DNA of 64,000 nt, from contig JAFWMQ010000001.1 of NCBI GenBank assembly GCA_017510605.1, forward strand, positions 1 through 64,000, in the 5' to 3' direction. The position numbers and the translations under genes were made by a program. The DNA comes from Clostridiales bacterium. GTDB lineage: Bacteria > Bacillota > Clostridia > Saccharofermentanales > Saccharofermentanaceae. The notes under the pieces are model-generated. The model saw only the letters and a list, made by a program, of their open reading frames with translations, did no database searches and was not told the origin of the DNA. Of the stretch, positions 18,155 to 25,965 are shown in pieces (position 1 is the stretch's first letter; each line of letters starts with the position of its first letter).

Positions 18155-18540
18155 TCGCAGTATTTCTCCTGTAGCCCCCCTGCGGACGAGAGACCTACTA
18201 TCCATTTGGCTTTCGAATCTCCCTGGGAAACCGGAAGGCTCTCGTATTGCTGACTACGAGATCATGAGTGGGAACTTCGAAATCCCACCCCGGAGACCAA
18301 TACGCCTCCGCTGCTCTTCACAGAAGTATCATTATGACTTTGTACCTGTCATCGCCTCCCTCGGGGTGCAATCCCGATTCTGATCCATCCCCGTTATCGC
18401 TCTCTCCCTTTCGGAAGGTCATCGCGCGGTCGGGATCAACTTGGCTTGGTATTTTAACACCGATACAAGTTAACGTACCTTTCGGTTTAGTATTCAATTG
18501 TCAAGCTGCGGTGAAGTTCGAAATATTTCATCCTTCACCT
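18155..18540. ncRNA. Candidate structured RNA, copy B
   Basis: Second copy of the 17571 sequence, roughly 85-90% identical. Paired changes keep helices: CTCGTA/TACGAG (18241, 18255) for CCCGTA/TACGGG, and TGATCC/GGATCA (18381, 18433) for TGACTC/GAGTCA. A variable hairpin keeps its stem with different sequence (CCTT/AAGG here). Copy B ends in a shorter GGTGAAG/CTTCACC hairpin and lacks the T-rich tail of copy A. Confidence 0.5.
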
Positions 18541-18614
18541 TTACTCCACAAACACCCCTCTGCTGTCCTAGCATTTTGGCCTTGTCAAATTGACGAATAA
18601 TCGAAAAAAGCTTT

Positions 18615-18638
18615 TAGTGTTAAGACTTCTTAACACTA
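18615..18638. repeat. Hairpin 2 of three related palindromes
   Basis: TAGTGTTAAG and CTTAACACTA arms, 10-11 bp, following copy B. Confidence 0.6.
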
Positions 18639-18679
18639 TGGGGTGCCTTAAGAAGAAAACGACTTTTATCGCTTCGTTC

Positions 18680-18744
18680 TTTCGGTTCAGGTTTGAAGAT
18701 ATTTCTCCCTTCACTACTACTTGACTGAGAGGGGGTGTTTTTTA
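18680..18744. repeat. Partial third copy (tail only) of the structured repeat
   Basis: Matches the end of copy A (TTCTCCCTTCACTACTAC, TTGACTGAGAG, then GTGTTTTTTAGC) with a degraded TTTCGGTT lead-in. It looks like a remnant left by deletion or recombination. Confidence 0.55.
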
Positions 18745-18786
18745 GCCTCGTTTTCGAAGAAATTTAAAAAAGTGCCCAAAATGGCA

Positions 18787-18814
18787 CTTAGTGTTAAGAG
18801 TTCTTAACACTAAG
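18787..18814. repeat. Hairpin 3 of three related palindromes
   Basis: A perfect 13-bp inverted repeat, CTTAGTGTTAAGA and TCTTAACACTAAG, with a 2-base centre, following the partial third copy. The stretch from here to 19020 shows nothing else recognisable. Confidence 0.65.
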
Positions 18815-19022
18815 GCCGTTTTTGAGGGGTTAAAAATACCGTTTTAGGCAGGTTGGGAATTATGTTTTTGATCGTTTTTGAGAAAAATAAAGAAAAAATT
18901 GAAGCACACCGGAAGGTATTCACTATGCTTTTTAGGTAGAAATCTAATCATTCATAACATGATTTTTTATGCAGCAGAAAACATCAGAAATAATATTCTG
19001 ATTATTCCACAATAAAACAAAG

Positions 19023-19041
19023 TGAACTCAAAATGAACTCA
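19023..19041 (+). repeat. Paired TGAACTCA direct repeats, candidate integrase arm site of element 1
   Basis: Two TGAACTCA copies with an 11-base period, about 60 bases inside the att-like sequence at 19101. Element 2 has a pair with the same period and different sequence at each of its ends. Confidence 0.5.
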
Positions 19042-19055
19042 CGGAAGATATTATA

Positions 19056-19083
19056 AAGCCCGAAACATAATGATTTCGGGCTT
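19056..19083. terminator. Intrinsic terminator next to the att-like site
   Basis: AAGCCCGAAA and TTTCGGGCTT arms. On the minus strand it follows the guaA-tail-like sequence, as the real guaA terminator does at 28195-28222. Confidence 0.65.
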
Positions 19084-19100
19084 CTTATGATTATTGTCGG

Positions 19101-19116
19101 TTATTCAAGCTCGATA
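19101..19116. other. att-like site, imitation of the guaA 3' end
   Basis: TTATTCAAGCTCGATA matches the guaA end TTATTCGAGTTCTATC at 28234 in 12 of 16 positions. On the minus strand it encodes A-S-I-E-L-E-stop, against A-T-I-E-L-E-stop of GuaA, with mostly synonymous differences. This is what an integrase targeting the guaA 3' end leaves between two tandem elements. Confidence 0.6.
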
Positions 19117-19214
19117 CTAGCATCTATATCTAGTGTTTTCATTTGTATAATTCCTCTACATATCGTGGTACTGATATACTTATTCTATCAGTTCTACGTC
19201 GTTTTTACACCTTT

Positions 19215-19233
19215 TGTTGGCGATTTGTTGGCG
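19215..19233 (+). repeat. Paired TGTTGGCG direct repeats, left arm site of element 2
   Basis: TGTTGGCG at 19215 and 19226, 11-base period, about 100 bases inside the left att. The same pair, same orientation and period, is at 28168-28186 near the right end. Confidence 0.6.
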
Positions 19234-19275
19234 CACCTTTGATTTAGGCTTATCCAATACCAGTGCAAATACATT

Positions 19276-19301
19276 TTAAAGCGCACGCATTTGCGCTTTA
19301 A
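19276..19301 (-). terminator. Terminator of the SBP lipoprotein gene
   Basis: TTAAAGCGC and GCGCTTTAA arms around 8 bases, followed on the minus strand by AATGTATTT. An extra GCGCTTTAA lies at 19303-19311. Confidence 0.55.
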
Positions 19302-19316
19302 TGCGCTTTAAACTAA

Positions 19317-21539
19317 TCACCCTCTCTCGGCAACCATCGTTCCTACCCTGCTATTGATTACACTTATTACTTCATCAAGGCTCTTCTGCCCGTCAAAGTA
19401 TGCAGGCATCTCCTCAGAAATGATCATTGTTATGGTGTAGTCTGTCGAGTAATAGAAAGAGGCATTCTCTATGAATGTGCTGTAATTATCTATAATATCC
19501 TGATTTATGGGTGTACCGTCCGTCATATTCACAGCTGAAGAAATAAAAGCATTTCTGCTCAACGGAATTCCGTTTGCATAACTCATTACTTCATCATTGA
19601 TCATTGAAGAAATTAATTCCCAACATCCCTCCTGGCAAGATGAACATGCTGCAATCGAAGCAGAAGAATTAAAAGTGCAATATACACCGCGTCCGTCCGG
19701 AGTCGGCTGTCCTATCAGTTTTCTGTTTCCCAGAGAAGGCCCGTATTCAGTATAGGCAAAAGATATATCTCCAAGGCTCGCCACTCTTGTCCTTCCTTCA
19801 TTGTATGTGATCAATTCAGGGACATTGTTATATACATACTCTGCTAATGCTCTGAAATTCTGATTATCAAAATTTATGGTCCCGTCATCATTCTCATATA
19901 GATCAAAAGATAATCCGATCAGCTGATTAAAGTAATCGATCCTACTGGAATAGCAGTACATCGGATCATTTCCGTTGCACACATTGGCAACAAAATCACC
20001 GTAATCCTGTATCTTGATTCCCGCTCCAAGCCCGGAAGCATCATCGTTATTGATAATAATTCCACTTAAAGAAGCATCATAAGGAAGCACATATTTCCTT
20101 CCGTCTCTATCGGCTGCATCTATAAGACTCGTAAAATATTCACCGGAACTCAGGTTAAGATCCGATATCTGAGGGGCGATATTTACCAGATATATACCGT
20201 TCTGAATCTCCCTGAAGTCAGAAGTTCCAAGTATCACATCAGGTCCCTCTCCGGATCTGATGTCTGTCATGAGCTCATTGATCTTCTCACTTCTTGCCCT
20301 GTTCCGCTCGGCATTATAGTTTTCTTCAGCGGCATCCCAGTCGAATATAGTCCAATAATTATATTCTTCATTGTTTATTACAAAGTATTCTTCACTTGTT
20401 CTGTTAAATGCACATATCCCTTCAGCTTCCATGGCGGTTATCGGCTCCAGATGTGCTGCCTCAATGATCTGTTTACCGGCATTGGGATTAGTATCTGCTT
20501 TATCCATTACAACTATCGTATTCTCCCAGCCATACATATTCGCTTTTATAACGATCCTGTCAGCACTTACTGAAACGATCTGACAAGCATCATAAATATT
20601 GTAAGATAATAACGAATTGTTGAAATCCAAAAGGGTAGTCCGGTCAGTACCTGAAGCGCCCTCAGCAATCAGACAGTGTCCGTCCACTTTGACTTCTCCC
20701 TGATAATCTGATATCTCGCTCAGAGAAAACGTTTCTGTATTAAGAAGCATATATGCCTGTCTTCCAAAGGTAGTTACAGACATTATTATATTGTTGTCAT
20801 CGTACTTCTCGAAAGTATCGATATAGTCGATATTGTCCGTTCGTACTCTATAGCAATTGTCGTCCTCCAGCGCATAAACACTGTACCCGCCTTCTTCCGC
20901 CGAGCCGCTGACATAACATTTCATAAATGCTGTGCCGTTAACACAAACAACAGCATTGACAGTGACATTATCGACATCGGAATTCGGATCAAAGTCGATC
21001 TCGTTCAATTCTCCGATAGCGCCTGTTGCGACATTCACATCACACACATATGACCTTAGTCCGCGTGAATCAACATGTTGAATGGCAACAATCATCTTTG
21101 TCTGTCCGTTATCTTCATAGATACCGCCAACATCATTAACGAAGCCATCATCTGATGAAAGCAGGGTATTTAGGTCAACCACTCCTACCAGCGTTCCTTC
21201 ACTGCCGGGGGCGATGCTGTAACAGGATATTTCATTGATCCTTCTGTCAGAACCATCAACAAATTCATATCCGCCGAAATACATATAGACATTGTCTTCT
21301 GTTACAGCCTTAAGGTTACTGTTGACCACTACATCGGAAGAGTTGATATCAAAAGATAATTCATCTGTTATTACAGAATATTCCGTGCTGTTCCACCATT
21401 CATCGTCAGCAGCAATATACTTTGGTGTATTAAGGTTATGATCTATTTCAGCGTAAGGGTCTTTTTTCCCACAGGCAGGTAGTAACAGGAAACTTAGTGT
21501 TAATGTTAACGAAACCATATTTCTAGTGAGGGTTTTCAT
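19317..21539 (-). CDS. Lipoprotein with strand-rich domain and solute-binding-protein domain
   Basis: 740 residues from the ATG at 21539 (AGGAGG 12 bases upstream; an upstream in-frame start would spoil the signal peptide). Lipoprotein signal ends LLLPAC with Cys23. Residues ~40-365 are strand-rich; residues ~370-740 resemble a family-1 solute-binding protein (GEGPDVILG, YLVNIAPQI, RKYVLPYDASLSGIIINND, SEEMPAYFDGQKSLDEV). The linker TNPNAGK and the closing EEMPAYF..GQK block are shared with the two M56 fusion proteins, so all three carry the same two-domain module. No ABC permease is nearby, so import is unlikely; ligand capture or signalling is possible. Cargo of element 2. Confidence 0.8.
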   Translation of the reverse strand: MKTLTRNMVSLTLTLSFLLLPACGKKDPYAEIDHNLNTPKYIAADDEWWNSTEYSVITDELSFDINSSDVVVNSNLKAVTEDNVYMYFGGYEFVDGSDRRINEISCYSIAPGSEGTLVGVVDLNTLLSSDDGFVNDVGGIYEDNGQTKMIVAIQHVDSRGLRSYVCDVNVATGAIGELNEIDFDPNSDVDNVTVNAVVCVNGTAFMKCYVSGSAEEGGYSVYALEDDNCYRVRTDNIDYIDTFEKYDDNNIIMSVTTFGRQAYMLLNTETFSLSEISDYQGEVKVDGHCLIAEGASGTDRTTLLDFNNSLLSYNIYDACQIVSVSADRIVIKANMYGWENTIVVMDKADTNPNAGKQIIEAAHLEPITAMEAEGICAFNRTSEEYFVINNEEYNYWTIFDWDAAEENYNAERNRARSEKINELMTDIRSGEGPDVILGTSDFREIQNGIYLVNIAPQISDLNLSSGEYFTSLIDAADRDGRKYVLPYDASLSGIIINNDDASGLGAGIKIQDYGDFVANVCNGNDPMYCYSSRIDYFNQLIGLSFDLYENDDGTINFDNQNFRALAEYVYNNVPELITYNEGRTRVASLGDISFAYTEYGPSLGNRKLIGQPTPDGRGVYCTFNSSASIAACSSCQEGCWELISSMINDEVMSYANGIPLSRNAFISSAVNMTDGTPINQDIIDNYSTFIENASFYYSTDYTITMIISEEMPAYFDGQKSLDEVISVINSRVGTMVAERG

Positions 21540-21580
21540 ATCGGACCACCTCCTGAGATTATTTCTACTCAAACAAAGCT

Positions 21581-22633
21581 TTATTCTTTATCACGGTGAC
21601 TGTTCCATTTGCTTATTACAGCCTCTACCTGAGCTATCAACTGCTCTTTATTTGGCATATGTAAAATATATCTCGACGCAAAAATCTGGTTTGATAATCC
21701 TCCTAATGCATACTCGGCAGTAATATCATCTTTATCAGCACAAAGGATTATTCCAATCGGCGGATTATCATCAGGATCATTTACTTCTGTAGCATAGTAG
21801 TTCAGGTACATATTGATCTGACCAGCAGCTTCAGGTGTCAACTTCTTAGTCTTTAATTCGATAAGTACATATGCATGAATGATCTTGTTATAAAAGACCA
21901 TATCAACATAGTAATGAGTATTATTTATAGTTACCCTTTGCTGTGTCCCTACAAACATAAATCCATTACCAAGTTCAAGCAAGAAGTCCTCTATTCTTCG
22001 AACCAACGCCTTTTCAAGATCGCTTTCCAACATCGGCCTATCTTCAGGAATACCAAGAAACTCAAACACATAAGGATCCTTTATCATTCCATCGGGCGTG
22101 CTATAATCAACACCCTGTGATGCTAAATCCAACAAAGTCTGCTTATTGGCATCGCCTTTCGAGAGTAACAATCTCTCGAAAAGCGAACTATCTATCTGTC
22201 TTTTCAATTCCCTTACAGACCAGGAAGAATTAACGCATTCTTTCTCATAAAATGAACGTTTATCAGTATCAGATATCATCAACAGCTCACAATAATGCGA
22301 CCAAGACAATTTTCCAGACAGTGTCTGGAATTTTGGATAACAAACATATAACTGTCTCATGTTATAGATATTCGAACGAGAAAACCCCTTCCCGAGTTCT
22401 TTTGTAAGTTCACGGGATAGGTATAAAAGAGTTTTCTCGCCATAAGCTGCCCTAATCTGATCATTCTGTTCATATTTGACAATGATCTCACCGATCTTCC
22501 AATAAGCAGCAATAAGAGCCTGATTGACCTGGGTTGCAACAGTAACCCTGGATTGTTCCAGAATTTGCTTTATTTCAGATACAGTATTATTCATTGATGC
22601 AGAAGCATCTGGAAACTTAATGATATCTCCCAT
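21581..22633 (-). CDS. DUF1016 (YhcG-type) PDDEXK nuclease-domain protein
   Basis: 350 residues. The N-terminal DUF1016 block has VNQALIAAYWKIGEIIVKYEQ and GKGFSRSNIYNMRQLY; the C-terminal nuclease-like domain has HYYVDMVFYNKIIHAYVLIELK (Asp and ExK of the PDDEXK core). The ATG at 22633 follows AAGGG. The family is common in accessory DNA and linked to restriction or genome maintenance, without a settled function. It lies between relaxase and lipoprotein genes, as element cargo. Confidence 0.85.
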   Translation of the reverse strand: MGDIIKFPDASASMNNTVSEIKQILEQSRVTVATQVNQALIAAYWKIGEIIVKYEQNDQIRAAYGEKTLLYLSRELTKELGKGFSRSNIYNMRQLYVCYPKFQTLSGKLSWSHYCELLMISDTDKRSFYEKECVNSSWSVRELKRQIDSSLFERLLLSKGDANKQTLLDLASQGVDYSTPDGMIKDPYVFEFLGIPEDRPMLESDLEKALVRRIEDFLLELGNGFMFVGTQQRVTINNTHYYVDMVFYNKIIHAYVLIELKTKKLTPEAAGQINMYLNYYATEVNDPDDNPPIGIILCADKDDITAEYALGGLSNQIFASRYILHMPNKEQLIAQVEAVISKWNSHRDKE

Positions 22634-22742
22634 ATTATTCCCTTCTGACACAGCTGATAAAAAATATAAGTAAAATAATTATACCATCCATAAGTCCGAT
22701 TAATCTTTGAAAAACAATATAATTGCTCCGATAATACTATAT

Positions 22743-24077
22743 TTACATCTTCATTATTGGTCCTTGTCTTTCCTTCTTTAGACGTTCTCTCTTCTCCTGT
22801 GCTTCCCAATCACGCCAGTTCTCTTCGCCCGGATGAGAACTCGGTTCAATCAACGAGGCAATATCTGCAGCAAGATAAGAACTGCTGACAAGAAGGTCAA
22901 CAGCAGGCACGGAAGCAGGAATCGGTGATATAGTTTCTCTGTATGAATCTGCATATCCTTTTCCAATTGCTTCCTCGATTTCTCCATCTCTGAAGCATAT
23001 TGCTCGCTCTGTTTCCCAGCCTGTGACTCCAACATCGCCTGCATTTGCTTCGACTTCTCCTCCATATCCTTTGATATAGATTCCTGTTTCTGCTGCAACC
23101 ATTCCGTCTCCGTTGTGAAGATCTTGTTGAGCTGGTTGAGATAATTCAGCATCTCTTCGTTTGTAACCGTATGCTCTGATATTTCCGTTAACGACTTTAC
23201 CGCCAACAGAAGGGCCTTCCAATTTGCTTCCGTTACCATTACACATGGTGTTACCTTCGCTGCTATATTGAGGTTTTCCCTTGCCAACTGTTTGACTTCT
23301 GATAATTTGTTGTCTGATTCTGAATTCATTTTGCATCACCTCCTTCAGAAATTTCTCTTCATGTAACTTGTTATCCCTGCACTTATTCCCCTCTGGTGTG
23401 GTGTAGGTAATATACTTTCTGCTGTCTGTCCACGTCACCTGATAGCCATGATCCTTCATGAATTCCATGAATTCTTCTTTTGTCTTCGCCTTCTTCATTG
23501 CTGTCTCGATCATGACCGCAAGGTTTATCTTCCAACTGTTTTGACTCTTTGCAGATCTGTATTCTCTTGTTCCGATCGGCTTAACCTTCTTCGGTCCCTG
23601 AGTTTTTATGATCGCCAATCCGTGTTTGCGGCATATCTCATCTGACGCTTCCCGCAGTCTCGGAATGTTATTCTTATCCGAGTGATACTTCTTTCCATCC
23701 TCAAAACTGACACTATTCAGCACGATATGAGAGTGAATATGTTCCGAATCTACGTGAGTTGCAACGATCACTTCATATCCTTTGAACTGCTCCCGGGCAA
23801 ATTCATACGCTATATCGTGAGCCTGTTCCGGAGTAATTCCTTCTTCTGGAGAGAAAGACTGACACAGGTGATAGTATTCCCGACCGCCTGTTTTTCTATA
23901 AAACTTCTTCGTAGCCATCATGCTCGAATAAGCTGAAGAAGGAATACAGTTGATACCGGATACAAGTCGGTGCCCATCTTTTAACGTCTTAGCTTCCTTT
24001 GTACAATAGTTAAGAACATTTTTCAGAGATTTATGCCCCGCTGTACTACCGCAAGAGAGTATTGTTACTATAGCCAT
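22743..24077 (-). CDS. mobA: MobA/MobL-type (MOBP) relaxase
   Basis: 444 residues. Residues ~1-180 are the relaxase domain, with a conserved Tyr near the start (NVLNYCTKEAK) and the metal triad ATHVDSEHIHSHIVLNSV (HxDxxHxHxH). It should nick oriT and pilot the DNA strand during mobilization. Its ATG overlaps the MobC stop (TGATG), so translation is coupled. Beyond residue ~250 the sequence is low-complexity (Gly/Asn/Glu-rich), because the DNA also encodes MobB in another frame. Confidence 0.9.
   Translation of the reverse strand: MAIVTILSCGSTAGHKSLKNVLNYCTKEAKTLKDGHRLVSGINCIPSSAYSSMMATKKFYRKTGGREYYHLCQSFSPEEGITPEQAHDIAYEFAREQFKGYEVIVATHVDSEHIHSHIVLNSVSFEDGKKYHSDKNNIPRLREASDEICRKHGLAIIKTQGPKKVKPIGTREYRSAKSQNSWKINLAVMIETAMKKAKTKEEFMEFMKDHGYQVTWTDSRKYITYTTPEGNKCRDNKLHEEKFLKEVMQNEFRIRQQIIRSQTVGKGKPQYSSEGNTMCNGNGSKLEGPSVGGKVVNGNIRAYGYKRRDAELSQPAQQDLHNGDGMVAAETGIYIKGYGGEVEANAGDVGVTGWETERAICFRDGEIEEAIGKGYADSYRETISPIPASVPAVDLLVSSSYLAADIASLIEPSSHPGEENWRDWEAQEKRERLKKERQGPIMKM
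22850..23329 (-). CDS. mobB: MobB-like coiled-coil membrane protein nested inside the relaxase gene
   Basis: 159 residues in a different frame of the relaxase C-terminal half. A perfect Shine-Dalgarno, GAAGGAGGTGATG, lies just before its ATG at 23329. The protein has a long Gln/Glu/Lys-rich coiled coil (~70-130) and a C-terminal membrane helix (FLLPCLLLTFLSAVLILLQIL). ColE1- and pC221-type plasmids likewise nest mobB within mobA, and MobB there links the relaxosome to the membrane. The overlap, binding site and layout together make it a real gene. Confidence 0.75.
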   Translation of the reverse strand: MNSESDNKLSEVKQLARENLNIAAKVTPCVMVTEANWKALLLAVKSLTEISEHTVTNEEMLNYLNQLNKIFTTETEWLQQKQESISKDMEEKSKQMQAMLESQAGKQSEQYASEMEKSRKQLEKDMQIHTEKLYHRFLLPCLLLTFLSAVLILLQILPR

Positions 24078-24403
24078 CAGTGCCACCTCCTTCGCTCGAG
24101 AATGTCATTTATCTGCTCTGTGATCTTGTCAAAACCGTCTTGGGTCTCTTGTAAATTGATAACTGCAGCCTTTCCACTATTGGCCAGTCTTGTGATCTGA
24201 TTAAGATTATTGCCAAGATATTTCTGTTGCCTGAGCACCTCATCGAGCCCTTCGATGATACAAATCTGTTTGTCGAGACTACACTTTGTCACATAATCCG
24301 TGAGTGTCAGACCTGCTTCTTCAGCTTTCTTTTTGATGGTTGCGGCATCCTTTTCTGTGATACGAATATGCAGATCTTTGGTCTTAACCTTTCCTTTTAG
24401 CAT
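24077..24403 (-). CDS. mobC: MobC relaxosome accessory protein
   Basis: 108 residues, ribbon-helix-helix-like start (DLHIRITEKDAATIKKKAEEAGLTLTDYVTKCSL) and helical tail with QKYLGNNLNQITRLAN, the classic MobC pattern. GGAGGTGAT precedes the ATG. Stop overlaps the relaxase start. The oriT-like repeats lie immediately upstream. Confidence 0.88.
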   Translation of the reverse strand: MLKGKVKTKDLHIRITEKDAATIKKKAEEAGLTLTDYVTKCSLDKQICIIEGLDEVLRQQKYLGNNLNQITRLANSGKAAVINLQETQDGFDKITEQINDILERRRWH

Positions 24404-24864
24404 GACGGATCACCTCCCGGAGGAGACTGTGGGTTCGGGCAACTGCCCGACAAGCTGCGTTCGTGTGTACACGAATGCGACGCTTGCCTTAAACCTGAAG
24501 TGCGGCTGTCACAACCATAAAGACGATCAAGGATCTCCAGTATCGTTTTCAACATCGACTGTTGCTCCAAGGTAAGTCCTTCATAGTTCGGATTCACTTT
24601 CAATGTCGCAGCAATTTCCCCAACTGCTTTTCTGATCCTGTCAAAGGAACGGATGTTACCAGTAACAAGGATCTTTTGATACAAGCAGGACTGTCTGTAA
24701 TAATTCTGCTTGGTCATACCGCTGGCACATATCCGTGCATCGAGTATTTCCTTTTCCTGTGGTGACACTCTGAAGTTCACAATGATATCTCGTAAGCGGT
24801 TGTGCTCATTTCTCTTTTTCTTTATCTTCTTTTTCGAAGTCTTATTGCTGAATTGCTTTGCCAT
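24397..24864 (-). CDS. Mobilization accessory protein whose 3' end overlaps oriT
   Basis: 155 residues from the ATG at 24864 (GGAGGG upstream). A basic start (KKKIKKKRNEHNRLRD) and ribbon-helix-helix-like segment resemble the element 1 protein at 15033. The last ~36 residues are Cys/Ser/Pro-rich and unlike the rest, because they are encoded by the oriT hairpins at 24435-24486; this tail is probably not under protein-level selection. It overlaps mobC by a few bases. Confidence 0.65.
   Translation of the reverse strand: MAKQFSNKTSKKKIKKKRNEHNRLRDIIVNFRVSPQEKEILDARICASGMTKQNYYRQSCLYQKILVTGNIRSFDRIRKAVGEIAATLKVNPNYEGLTLEQQSMLKTILEILDRLYGCDSRTSGLRQASHSCTHERSLSGSCPNPQSPPGGDPSC
24435..24486. other. 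Candidate oriT of element 2
   Basis: TCGGGCA-ac-TGCCCGA (24435-24450) followed by outer CAAGC/GCTTG (24451, 24482) enclosing TTCGTGT-gt-ACACGAA (24460-24475). It lies just upstream of mobC and shares the outer stem and inner hairpin with the site in element 1. The nick position is not identified. Confidence 0.6.
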
Positions 24865-24866
24865 GA

Positions 24867-25961
24867 TCAAATACCCTCCGTTGGAAATTCTTGATTCAGT
24901 CTGTCTGCCATATCACGCTGCACTGACGGATAAAGATGTGAATATCTTTCGGTTATGACTGAACTCTCATGTCCGAGTCTCTCTGCAATTTGAATAGGTG
25001 CATATCCCAGATGTATCAGCATCGCGCAGCTCGAATGCCTCAGATCGTGGATCCTGATCCTCTTCACTCCGGCTTCTTTCGATCCGCGATCCATCTCGTG
25101 ATGAAGATATGCCTTAGTAACCGGAAACAGTCGGCTCTTGGGATCAAGTTTGTAGATCGATTCGAAATAGTCTTCCATCTCATCGCAAAGGAACTGAGGG
25201 AGTTCGATCGTTCTATTACTCTTTTCCGTTTTGGGAGAAGTAACCTGCTCTTTTCCGTATACGATCTGATATGTCTTATTTATTCGAAGAGACTTCTTCT
25301 CAAGATCAAAGTCTTCTCTTGTTAATGCCAGCAACTCTCCTTCACGGATGCCAGTCCAGAAGAGGAGTTGAAAACAATAATACGAGAGTGGCTTGCTCTT
25401 CATAGTCTCTGCGAACTTCAAATACTCTTCCTTGGTCCAGAAGAGCATCTCCTGAGCATTTTTCCTTCCCATCTTTTTATGTGAGTAACAGGGATTCTTA
25501 GGAAGGTCATAATACTTGACCGCATGGTTAAAGATTGCCGTCAACTGATTGTTGATCGTTCTCAGGTATGTCTCTGTATACCCCTTACCATCTTTATCCC
25601 TTTTACTAAGGAGTTCATTCTGCCACTGAAGGATATGAGTAGGGGTGATATCAGAAAGAGAAAGATTCTTAAAATATGGTCGTATGTGTTTGTCGATAAC
25701 GTGCTCCTTATTCGCATAAGTACTTTCCTTTATCTGAGGTTTTAGATCAGCCATATAGATATCAATAAAAGATCCGAAATCCATATTGATATCCTTTGTT
25801 TTCTTGGCCAGAAACATATGCTCATATTCCACAGCTTCACGCTTGGTTGCAAAGCCACGTTTCTCATGACGAACGTTTTCCCCACGCCAGTCCTTGTAAT
25901 AACAAACAACTCTCCAGGTATCTCCGGTATATCCCGACCATTTATCTTTAAACACTGACAT
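24867..25961 (-). CDS. int: Tyrosine-type site-specific integrase of element 2
   Basis: 364 residues, Tn916-type. The N-terminal domain has DTWRVVCYYKDWRGENVRHEKRGF, then a core-binding domain, then catalytic residues in TGIREGELLAL (Arg), HDLRHSSCAMLI, LGHESS and TERYSHLYP (Tyr). All catalytic residues are present. The start at 25961 follows GAGGAGG; the open extension upstream overlaps the preceding gene. Likely responsible for insertion at the guaA 3' end, with TGTTGGCG pairs as arm sites. Confidence 0.93.
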   Translation of the reverse strand: MSVFKDKWSGYTGDTWRVVCYYKDWRGENVRHEKRGFATKREAVEYEHMFLAKKTKDINMDFGSFIDIYMADLKPQIKESTYANKEHVIDKHIRPYFKNLSLSDITPTHILQWQNELLSKRDKDGKGYTETYLRTINNQLTAIFNHAVKYYDLPKNPCYSHKKMGRKNAQEMLFWTKEEYLKFAETMKSKPLSYYCFQLLFWTGIREGELLALTREDFDLEKKSLRINKTYQIVYGKEQVTSPKTEKSNRTIELPQFLCDEMEDYFESIYKLDPKSRLFPVTKAYLHHEMDRGSKEAGVKRIRIHDLRHSSCAMLIHLGYAPIQIAERLGHESSVITERYSHLYPSVQRDMADRLNQEFPTEGI

Positions 25962-25965
25962 ATTG

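Larger units (their letters stand above)
13430..19116. mobile_element. Mobilizable element 1 (left end uncertain, relaxase missing)
   Basis: Genes in order from left: MobC-like, oriT-like hairpins, replication-type protein, second accessory mobilization protein, tyrosine integrase, excisionase-like protein, divergent XRE repressor, then a 1.8 kb non-coding region. The right end is marked by paired TGAACTCA repeats (19023-19041), a terminator, and a guaA-tail-like sequence at 19101. The same order appears in element 2. No relaxase gene is present beside mobC where element 2 has one. The left end is set only by the last recognisable element gene and could lie further left, making the M56/immunity region cargo. 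Confidence 0.5.

Noticed and set aside
18096..18383. 95-codon open frame in structured copy B, with an equivalent open frame in copy A
   Set aside because: Differences between copies are mostly non-synonymous and track RNA pairing; no ribosome binding site. Treated as a by-product of the structured sequence.
17571..18744. CRISPR array or rRNA fragment
   Set aside because: Repeats are too long and too few for CRISPR; no match to 16S, 23S or 5S cores that I can see.
24421..24500. Cys/Pro-rich tail of the 24397 gene as a functional metal-binding domain
   Set aside because: The tail coincides with the oriT hairpins, which explain the odd composition.
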